Below, one piece after another: positions 20,494 through 25,330 of a stretch of DNA of 25,330 bases. Source of the stretch: a virus; the IMG/VR virus record IMGVR_UViG_3300025313_001058, positions 1 to 25,330 of that record. One strand, written 5' to 3'. Numbering within the stretch: position 1 is the first letter of the stretch; the number at the start of each line of letters is the position of its first letter. A program made the translations under genes and the position numbers. The notes beneath the pieces are model-generated. The model was not told where the DNA came from. It was given only the letters and a program-made list of their open reading frames with translations, and made no database searches.

Positions 20494-20529
20494 TGACCGG
20501 ATCAACCTGACATCACCAGGAGTCCAGCT

Positions 20530-21012
20530 GTGTTTCAGCTTCTCATGAGCCCCCGTGCCGCCCGCAACATCCGCGGCATTCTCGGCACCGTCTCCGCCGC
20601 CGTCCGTAGCGTCGTCAACCCGGCCGGCCTCGTCGCCGACCAGGCCGAGCCCGCGGTCGTCGAGGCCCCGGACCCGGCCGGCCTCTTCACCGAAGCCGAG
20701 CTGCCCCCGGTCGCCGACATCGAACGGGCCGCCTTCGCCTTCGACCTCGCATGCGACTCCGCCCGCGCCGCCGACCGCGCGAAGCGCAAGCACCGCAAGC
20801 TGATCGACCGCTTGCCCAGCGGTGTCTACGGGCAGTGGGTCGTGCGCCGTGTCGCCTCCAGCAGGCAGACCCCCGACCTGGTCGCCATCCGCGCCACCTA
20901 CGAGCGCCTGGGCCTCGGTGACGTCCCGATGCGCGACACCGCCCCGTCCCTGCGCGTCGAGCGCGTCGAGGTCCTGGCCGACATCGAGCAGCTGGCCGGG
21001 GTGACCGCCTGA
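20530..21012 (+). CDS. Hypothetical protein, first gene of rightward operon (160 aa)
   Basis: N-terminus MFQLLMSPRAARNIRGILGT, then an acidic Pro/Ala linker and a basic helix (ACDSARAADRAKRKHRKLID), followed by QWVVRRVASSRQTPDLVAIR and an acidic end. The GTG at 20530 has AGGAG eight bases before. The helix of Arg/Lys/Ala suggests DNA contact. Its stop is coupled to a 33-residue Cys protein (TGATG). The family is one I associate with Streptomyces mobile DNA, but no function is known to me. Confidence 0.75.
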   Translation: MFQLLMSPRAARNIRGILGTVSAAVRSVVNPAGLVADQAEPAVVEAPDPAGLFTEAELPPVADIERAAFAFDLACDSARAADRAKRKHRKLIDRLPSGVYGQWVVRRVASSRQTPDLVAIRATYERLGLGDVPMRDTAPSLRVERVEVLADIEQLAGVTA

Positions 21013-21113
21013 TGAACGCCACGCCCCCGCCCCCGCCGTCCGCCGACGACTCATGCGTTCTCTGCGGGTACTGGCGGTGCCGCTGCGAGGAAGTCCTCCG
21101 CACCACCGACTGA
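21012..21113 (+). CDS. Cys-rich micropeptide (33 aa)
   Basis: Translation is MNATPPPPPSADDSCVLCGY followed by WRCRCEEVLRTTD. C-x2-C-x4-C-x-C could bind one zinc. The ATG shares its A with the upstream stop (TGATG). The stop is followed by a stable hairpin. The small size makes it easy to miss; coupling and Cys spacing support it. Confidence 0.62.
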   Translation: MNATPPPPPSADDSCVLCGYWRCRCEEVLRTTD

Positions 21114-21127
21114 CCGCCCCGTAGACC

Positions 21128-21165
21128 GCCGTCCGGGCGCGGTGAAACCACCCGCCCCGGACGGC
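21128..21165 (+). terminator. Hairpin after the 33-residue gene
   Basis: GCCGTCCGGG (21128-21137) pairs with CCCGGACGGC (21156-21165), a 10-bp perfect stem with GGT/ACC inside the loop. It begins 14 bases past the stop at 21113. Confidence 0.75.
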
Positions 21166-21215
21166 ACCACCCAAGCCGTACAGCCACAGATCACCACCGG
21201 AGAAAGGCACCGCTC

Positions 21216-21875
21216 ATGCCGAACACCGAGATCAAGGCCAACACCACCACCGACCGCGAGGGCCTCGCCCCGCTCGCCGCCGCCCTGCCCGCCATCGTCG
21301 ACCGCGCTATGCAGGACACCATCCCCCACAGGTACACCCCGGAGCTCGCCGCAGCGATCGCCGAGGACGTGATCGCCCGCCTGATGACGCCCACCCCGCC
21401 CGCCCCGTGCCCCGACGGCGTCGCCTGGTGCGTCGGCGACCCGCTCAACCACACCGACGACGACGACCACCGGCACCAGGGCGCCGAGCACACGCTGAAC
21501 GGCTCCTACCTCTGCGACCCCAGCACCGAGGGCATCGCCACCTTCTACCTGGCGAAGTGGCGCGACAGCCAGCCGCACCTGGTGTTCCAGGGCACGGGCT
21601 TGTGGGCGGACATCGACCTGGCGCAGGTCGGCGAGCTGATCGGTGACGCGGTCCCGTGGCTGATCCAGCTGATCGCCACCCGCCGACGCCTCGCCATCGA
21701 GCTGAAGCCCAGCCGGGTGCCGTTCGCGGAGTCGGAGGACACCCAGACCAAGGCCGCCGCGTTCGAACTGGCCACCAGGTCGATGGACGTGGCACTGGCC
21801 AAGACCGACAACCGGGCCGGGACGCTGCGCGCGCTGCGGACCTGGCTGGACATGGCCGAGGCCGAGCAGGCCTAG
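21216..21875 (+). CDS. Hypothetical protein, DUF6907-like (219 aa)
   Basis: The N-terminal helix LAPLAAALPAIVDRAMQDTI is followed by CPDGVAWCVGDPLNHTDDDD and HRHQGAEH. A C-x6-C near His residues resembles the N-terminal motif of DUF6907, a Streptomyces family; the later strand-helix part (WADIDLAQVGELIGDAVPWL) also fits. The C-terminus is helical. The ATG at 21216 has GGAGAAAGG upstream. A strong hairpin follows its stop, so it forms a separate unit or a processed segment. The DUF assignment is tentative. Confidence 0.75.
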   Translation: MPNTEIKANTTTDREGLAPLAAALPAIVDRAMQDTIPHRYTPELAAAIAEDVIARLMTPTPPAPCPDGVAWCVGDPLNHTDDDDHRHQGAEHTLNGSYLCDPSTEGIATFYLAKWRDSQPHLVFQGTGLWADIDLAQVGELIGDAVPWLIQLIATRRRLAIELKPSRVPFAESEDTQTKAAAFELATRSMDVALAKTDNRAGTLRALRTWLDMAEAEQA

Positions 21876-21890
21876 CACCCCACCCAAGTC

Positions 21891-21928
21891 GGCCCAGGGC
21901 CCGGCGACTGCACCGCCGGCCCTGGGCC
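21891..21928 (+). terminator. Strong hairpin after the DUF6907-like gene
   Basis: GGCCCAGGGCCCGGCG and CGCCGGCCCTGGGCC pair over 15 positions with one bulged base; 7-base loop. It begins 16 bases after the stop at 21875. Confidence 0.82.
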
Positions 21929-21967
21929 TTGAGCCCGAACCCCACCCAATCAAGGGAGTCCGACCCC

Positions 21968-22153
21968 GTGAGCACCGTACCCACCCCCGCCGCCATCTAC
22001 ATGGCCGCCGCCCTCGCCAACCACCACGCCCACTGCACCCCCTGCCGCGACATCGCCGCCGCCCGCACCGTCTTCGCCGCCGAGAACGGCGCCTCCATGG
22101 CCCGCACCGACCGCCGCGAACTCGGCCTGCGCCGCACGGCGGTGAACCCGTGA
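21968..22153 (+). CDS. Small protein with HCTPC motif (61 aa)
   Basis: MSTVPTPAAIYMAAALANHH, then AHCTPCRDIAAARTVFAAEN and a basic end. One C-x2-C next to several His residues suggests metal binding. The GTG at 21968 has GGGAG upstream. It is the first gene of a run of eight whose starts and stops overlap by 4 bases (GTGA or ATGA), ending at 24963, so all are probably made from one transcript. No family is recognised. Confidence 0.7.
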   Translation: MSTVPTPAAIYMAAALANHHAHCTPCRDIAAARTVFAAENGASMARTDRRELGLRRTAVNP

Positions 22154-22452
22154 GCGAGCCCACCACCAACCCGGGCGACGCCCGCGACCTCCGCCAGCTC
22201 CTGGAGGCCGTCCTCGAAGCCCTCAACATCCCGGCCCCGGACACCATCGGCGACACCGACGCGCACCACGCCCTCCTCGCCGACCGGGCCATGGACGCCG
22301 TGATCGCCCTTCAGTGCGTCCTCCAGGCGCGCGGTGACTGCGCCGGCTGGTCGGCTGACTACCTCCGCACCCAGCTCGCCGCCAAGCCCCCCACCACCTA
22401 CCGGCACTGGCAGGACCGCGCCGGGGAGACCGAGCGGGGTGACACCAGGTGA
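22150..22452 (+). CDS. Hypothetical protein (100 aa)
   Basis: MSEPTTNPGDARDLRQLLEA, then VLEALNIPAPDTIGDTDAHH and a helix (LADRAMDAVIALQCVLQARG). It is soluble and mostly helical. GTG 22150 overlaps the preceding stop by 4 bases. It is similar in style to small hypothetical proteins of Streptomyces conjugative elements; no domain is recognised. Confidence 0.72.
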   Translation: MSEPTTNPGDARDLRQLLEAVLEALNIPAPDTIGDTDAHHALLADRAMDAVIALQCVLQARGDCAGWSADYLRTQLAAKPPTTYRHWQDRAGETERGDTR

Positions 22453-22661
22453 GGTTCCGCCGCGAAACCCGCGCCGACGACAACCGCCGTACCGGCGAGC
22501 TGCTGGACGCCGCCGACACCGCCTTCGAGTACGAGCCCGCCACCGAGCTGCACGAGGACTTCGAGGCCGTCGTCGTGGAGGGCCTGTTGACCGACCGGGC
22601 CGTCCCCGTCTACCCGCCGAGCGGCCACAGCTACCCGCGCCGGGGAGGTGACCGGTGGTGA
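22449..22661 (+). CDS. Hypothetical protein (70 aa)
   Basis: MRFRRETRADDNRRTGELLD, then AADTAFEYEPATELHEDFEA and a Pro-rich end. A basic start and acidic middle. GTG 22449 and the upstream TGA overlap by 4 bases. No Cys and no membrane segment. The family is not recognised. Confidence 0.68.
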   Translation: MRFRRETRADDNRRTGELLDAADTAFEYEPATELHEDFEAVVVEGLLTDRAVPVYPPSGHSYPRRGGDRW

Positions 22662-22765
22662 GCCAATGCGACCGCTGCGGAGGCTGGTTCGGCCTCACCG
22701 CCTGGACGTGCTCCGCCTGCCAGCAACTCGCCCTCTGCCTGACCCGCTGGACGGCCACCCGATGA
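22658..22765 (+). CDS. Double-knuckle zinc micropeptide (35 aa)
   Basis: Reads MSQCDRCGGWFGLTAWTCSA, then CQQLALCLTRWTATR. C-x2-C and C-x2-C 15 residues apart make one complete zinc site in 35 residues. GTG 22658 overlaps the upstream stop (GTGA) and follows GGGGAGG; GTG 22655 is equally possible. Its TGA overlaps the next ATG. It resembles the small zinc proteins at 14123-14278 and 2734-2958 in kind, not in sequence. Confidence 0.68.
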   Translation: MSQCDRCGGWFGLTAWTCSACQQLALCLTRWTATR

Positions 22766-22959
22766 CCGCCCGCTGGCCCGTCCGCCGTCCGACCGAGTCC
22801 GCCGCCATCCGCGCGGCGGGCCGGTCGGCCCGGCCGAACCCCACCCCTCAGACGATCCTCGCCGACATGGTCACCGCCCACCGGACGGAAGACCGGTACG
22901 GCATCCGCCTATGCGCCCACCTCCTGGTGCGCGCCACCACACCGGATGTGGAGCAATGA
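22762..22959 (+). CDS. Hypothetical protein (65 aa)
   Basis: MTARWPVRRPTESAAIRAAG, a Pro-rich linker, then a helix ILADMVTAHRTEDRYGIRLC and AHLLVRATTPDVEQ. Basic N-terminus. ATG 22762 overlaps the upstream stop (ATGA) and its stop overlaps the next start. No known domain. Confidence 0.66.
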   Translation: MTARWPVRRPTESAAIRAAGRSARPNPTPQTILADMVTAHRTEDRYGIRLCAHLLVRATTPDVEQ

Positions 22960-24473
22960 ACCGTCTCAAGAAGGCCGGCCCCTGGGTCCTGCCCGCCGCC
23001 CTCACCCTGATCGCCATCGTGTGGGCCGTCGTCGCCATCGGCGGCACCCTGACCGCCCTCGCCCACCCCGCCTTCGCGTACTCCGCCGCCGTCCTCTACG
23101 ACAGCGTGTGGTTGTACGGGCTCGCCATGGAGACCGCGCACCGCCGGCAGGGATCCAGCGCCCGCCTCCCGAAGGTCATCGGCTGGGTGTTCCTGCCCCT
23201 GACCGTCGGCATCCTCGCCGCCCATGGCGTCCTGGCCGGAGACGTCCTCGCCGCCATCGTCGGCGCCCTGGTGCCCGTCCTCGCGAAGGTCACCCTGGTG
23301 ATGGCGGTGGACCGCGACCGTACGAGGATCAGCCCGCGCGCCCAGGCCGCCATCGACCGGGCCCGCTCCGTCACCCGCGACCGCATCGCCATGAGCCGCG
23401 CCATCACGGAGGCGCGCGCCCACAACACGAAGGTCGCCGCCCAACTCCTCAACCGCTCACGCAAGGCAGAAGCGGAAGCCGTCGCCACCGTCCGCGAATC
23501 CGAGTCGTACGCGGAGATCGCGGACCAGCGCACCGAGCTGCCCGAGCTGCTCTCAGACCACGAGATGGAGGCCCTTCTGTCGGGAGACCAGGCCCGGCGC
23601 CCCGGCACCCCGCGTGCCACCCCCCACCGCGAGCCCCTGACCGCTCGGGAGAAGGAAGCGTTGCGGAACGCCAGGAAGCAGCGAAGGGCGCTGGCCGCCG
23701 GCCACGAGGACGCGTTCGTGCATGTCGTGCCTGGACTCGCCCGTCTTGCGCCCGCTGAGACGCCCACCACCAGCCACGCCCCGATCGTGTACTTCCTCCG
23801 CAACGGCAACCGCGTGAAGATCGGCACCTCGACCAACCTGCGGGAACGTGTCGGCTCACTCTCCCTCCGGATGCGTGACGTCATCCTGGTCGTCGAGGGC
23901 GGACGCGACACCGAGCGGGCGTTCCATCAGCACTTCGCCGAGCAGCGAGTCAAGAACACCGAGTGGTTCGTCTTCCCGGGGGCCGTGAACCGCTGGGTGC
24001 GTGCCGCGCGCCATCGGCTCCACGCAGCGGAGTGGCAGTCACCCGCCGATGCGGCGCAGGAGGACACCCTCGCCCCGGTGATCGAGTTCGAGATTGACCG
24101 CCCCGAGGTGCCCCCGGTCACCGCTCCGGAGGTGACCGGCGCCAACGGCACGCCCCCGCTGCCCGAGCTGACCGCCGGGACCGCAATCCCACTGGTCATC
24201 TGCGGTGACCGCCGGGTGTGGCACCCCGAGTTCCCGTCCCGCGACGAGGACGACGAGGTGTCCGTCGCGACGGGCGACCGGTTGCCGACCGAAGCGGCAG
24301 CGAACGTGATCCGCGCGGCCTGGGTGATGGGCACCTCGGTCACCGAGACGGCACGGCAGGCCACCCGAAGCACCTCGTACGTGAAGAAGGTGTTCGCCCG
24401 CCTGGAGGAGGAGCGGACCAAGGAGTCGTCCAAGCGGGAGTGGCCGCCGCTGAAGTGGGGTGAGGCATCGTGA
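22956..24473 (+). CDS. Four-TM (DUF2637-like) protein fused to GIY-YIG-like domain (505 aa)
   Basis: Four hydrophobic segments lie at about 8-33, 41-60, 73-93 and 97-118, the arrangement of DUF2637-type membrane proteins found beside tra and spd genes of Streptomyces elements. A basic helical linker follows (RAQAAIDRARSVTRDRIAMS). Residues 277-350 (IVYFLRNGNRVKIGTSTNLR; TERAFHQHF; EWFVF) match the T5orf172/MUG113 branch of the GIY-YIG nuclease superfamily, with Y279, K288-I-G and R297. A C-terminal helix-turn-helix (LPTEAAANVIRAAWVMGTSV, TETARQATRSTSYVKKVFAR) may bind DNA. ATG 22956 is coupled to the upstream gene. A membrane-tethered nuclease-like, DNA-binding protein could act at the transfer pore; this is inference. 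Confidence 0.87.
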   Translation: MNRLKKAGPWVLPAALTLIAIVWAVVAIGGTLTALAHPAFAYSAAVLYDSVWLYGLAMETAHRRQGSSARLPKVIGWVFLPLTVGILAAHGVLAGDVLAAIVGALVPVLAKVTLVMAVDRDRTRISPRAQAAIDRARSVTRDRIAMSRAITEARAHNTKVAAQLLNRSRKAEAEAVATVRESESYAEIADQRTELPELLSDHEMEALLSGDQARRPGTPRATPHREPLTAREKEALRNARKQRRALAAGHEDAFVHVVPGLARLAPAETPTTSHAPIVYFLRNGNRVKIGTSTNLRERVGSLSLRMRDVILVVEGGRDTERAFHQHFAEQRVKNTEWFVFPGAVNRWVRAARHRLHAAEWQSPADAAQEDTLAPVIEFEIDRPEVPPVTAPEVTGANGTPPLPELTAGTAIPLVICGDRRVWHPEFPSRDEDDEVSVATGDRLPTEAAANVIRAAWVMGTSVTETARQATRSTSYVKKVFARLEEERTKESSKREWPPLKWGEAS

Positions 24474-24655
24474 AGGCTCTCGCCTGGGGTGCCGTCCTGG
24501 CCCTCGTCTGGCTGCTGTTCGGGTCGCCGCTGGTGACCATCACGACGCTGCTGCCCGTCCTCGCCGAGCCGGTCACCGTCGCCTTCGGGCTCGGCGTGGC
24601 CGTCGGCCGGGTTGCGTCCGTCAGGCTGACGGACGCACGGAGGCGGACCGCATGA
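24470..24655 (+). CDS. Small membrane protein (61 aa), Spd-like
   Basis: MKALAWGAVLALVWLLFGSP gives one membrane helix and VTITTLLPVLAEPVTVAFGL a second; the tail is basic (RLTDARRRTA). GTG 24470 overlaps the stop of the large membrane protein. In Streptomyces plasmids small hydrophobic Spd proteins encoded beside tra help spread DNA within the mycelium; length, topology and position fit that group. No sequence signature is specific enough to be sure. Confidence 0.75.
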   Translation: MKALAWGAVLALVWLLFGSPLVTITTLLPVLAEPVTVAFGLGVAVGRVASVRLTDARRRTA

Positions 24656-24963
24656 GCGACGAACTCTCCAAGGCCGCCCGGGACGCGGTCGAGGCAGCCG
24701 CGAACTCCGAGCAGCTGCAGCTGATCGCCGCCGTCCTCCAGGCGCAGCAGCTGCAACAGCCCCCGCCCCCGGCACCCGCCCCGGTACAGCGCCCGTACGG
24801 CGCGTACGTCGCAGCCGGGATCGGCGGTGCCGTCGCCCTCACCGCCCTGGCCATGGCCGCCGCGCTCCTCGCGGTCGCCGTCGCCGTCGGCGCGGTCTGC
24901 GCGACGGTCTGCCTGCTCGTCCTGAAGTCCCTGCTCGACGACTACCAGAAGGGCCGCCGCTGA
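24652..24963 (+). CDS. SpdB-like membrane protein (103 aa)
   Basis: The N-terminal amphipathic helix MSDELSKAARDAVEAAANSE is followed by QLQLIAAVLQAQQLQQ, then a Pro/Ala linker and two membrane helices (about 51-73 and 74-93) and a basic end (DDYQKGRR). This layout is common to small proteins in spd clusters of Streptomyces conjugative elements. ATG 24652 overlaps the upstream stop. It is the last of the overlapped run and is followed by an unusual hairpin. A role in intramycelial spread with TraB is inferred. Confidence 0.8.
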   Translation: MSDELSKAARDAVEAAANSEQLQLIAAVLQAQQLQQPPPPAPAPVQRPYGAYVAAGIGGAVALTALAMAAALLAVAVAVGAVCATVCLLVLKSLLDDYQKGRR

Positions 24964-24983
24964 CGGTCCCTCCGTCCTCCGCG

Positions 24984-25011
24984 AGGTTTTTCCGGGATCC
25001 CAGAAAAACCT
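24984..25011 (+). terminator. A/T-stemmed hairpin after the SpdB-like gene
   Basis: AGGTTTTTC (24984-24992) and GAAAAACCT (25003-25011) form a 9-bp stem whose loop contains GGGATCCC. A run of five T and five A in the arms is exceptional in this GC-rich DNA. A second small GC hairpin (GGCCGG, CCAA, CCGGCC at 25027-25042) follows. It may be a terminator or a protein-binding site. Confidence 0.65.
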
Positions 25012-25068
25012 GCGGGGGTGCGGTGGGGCCGGCCAACCGGCCAGCCCGCAACCGGAAGGAACACCCCG

Positions 25069-25257
25069 ATGCGCAAGTGGAACACGTTCTCCGAGATCAC
25101 CGACAGCAACGGCAACACCGGCACCGCCCGCATCAGCGTCTGCGCGGAGACCGACGTAGCCGCAGGCCGCGCTGCCGCCGAGGCGGTCCACGCCAACGGC
25201 TACAAGGTCATCGACGGACGCGTCGACATCGCCGAGAACGGCACCTGCGAGCACTGA
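25069..25257 (+). CDS. Hypothetical protein (62 aa)
   Basis: MRKWNTFSEITDSNGNTGTA, then ARISVCAETDVAAGRAAAEA and VHANGYKVIDGRVDIAENGTCEH. Two Cys far apart; beta-alpha-beta pattern; no membrane segment. ATG 25069 has GGAAGGA upstream; the frame is open back to 25018 but without a better start. Its 3' end repeats at 1-29 because of the circular overlap. It leads into the 37- and 60-residue genes and tra. No family is known to me. Confidence 0.7.
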   Translation: MRKWNTFSEITDSNGNTGTARISVCAETDVAAGRAAAEAVHANGYKVIDGRVDIAENGTCEH

Positions 25258-25330
25258 CCGGTTGCCCCACCCCGAGAGGAAGCCGTAATGCCCCTGATCA
25301 ACCCGGAGACCGGCAGCGAGATCGACATCG
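25229..25330. repeat. Right copy of 102-bp terminal overlap (circle join)
   Basis: Exact second copy of bases 1-102. It contains the end of the gene starting at 25069 and the beginning of the gene found whole at 60-173. It is read as redundant sequence at the junction of a circular molecule, not as a transposon or att repeat, because there is no flanking host DNA. Confidence 0.93.
25288..25330 (+). CDS. 5' end of the 37-residue gene (second view)
   Basis: The first 14 codons of the gene present whole at 60-173, cut by the end of the window. It is redundant sequence from the circle join. Confidence 0.8.
   Translation, partial: MPLINPETGSEIDI

Overview
The window is GC-rich actinobacterial DNA, almost certainly from Streptomyces or a close relative. 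Codon third positions are strongly G/C, GTG starts are frequent, and most genes have GGAGG-type ribosome sites or 4-base stop/start overlaps. Bases 1-102 are identical to bases 25229-25330, and the join falls inside two small genes that become intact when closed. The simplest reading is a complete circular molecule of 25,228 bp: a conjugative plasmid or the excised form of an integrative element. No rRNA, tRNA, CRISPR or IS element was seen.

Transfer region (+ strand, about 20.5 kb through the circle join to 3.4 kb). A run of small genes, many with 4-base overlaps, includes tiny Cys-pair proteins, a membrane protein fused to a GIY-YIG-like domain (22956-24473) and two small Spd-like membrane proteins. 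It ends in a TraB/FtsK-type DNA translocase (524-2581). A CTAG-rich inverted repeat follows tra. Next come small divergent zinc-type proteins, a minimal GntR repressor (4048-4317) and a small winged-helix gene.

Phage-like module (- strand, 4.6-10.1 kb). A 1010-residue siphophage-type tape measure protein is the last gene of a coupled four-gene unit. A second unit holds a protein resembling a phage terminase small subunit. Each unit has a copy of the same palindrome (GGTTG-W-CAACC type) upstream. No capsid, portal, large terminase, tail tube or lysis gene is present, so this is an orphan fragment of morphogenesis functions on a conjugative element and the most unusual content of the window.

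Accessory region (- strand, 10.2-14.3 kb). Mostly single genes: an HEAGH metallopeptidase-like protein, a DUF4326-like protein, Cys-pair proteins and a pair of paralogous coiled-coil proteins. Several have their own hairpin directly downstream. A gene-free 363-bp stretch at 13416-13778 holds two opposed arrays of 8-bp iteron-like repeats.

Replication and recombination region (14.3-20.5 kb). A DnaB-N plus RecA-like helicase (14586-16121) lies next to a gene-free block with eight GACGGGGTC repeats and a perfect 26-bp inverted repeat, a candidate origin or TraB-recognition (clt) locus. An XRE regulator and a divergent HTH protein follow, then a tyrosine recombinase and a large serine recombinase facing each other across a strong terminator. 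Five regulator or recombinase genes appear to have leaderless promoters with a -10 box 6-7 bases before the start codon; three have inverted repeats centred on the -35 position.

Putting it together (inference): the recombinases would integrate or resolve the element, the helicase would replicate it, TraB with the Spd-like proteins would move double-stranded DNA between mycelia, and the GntR and XRE proteins would hold these functions in check. The phage-like module suggests an additional interaction with tailed phages. All product calls come from reading the sequence; no database search was run.
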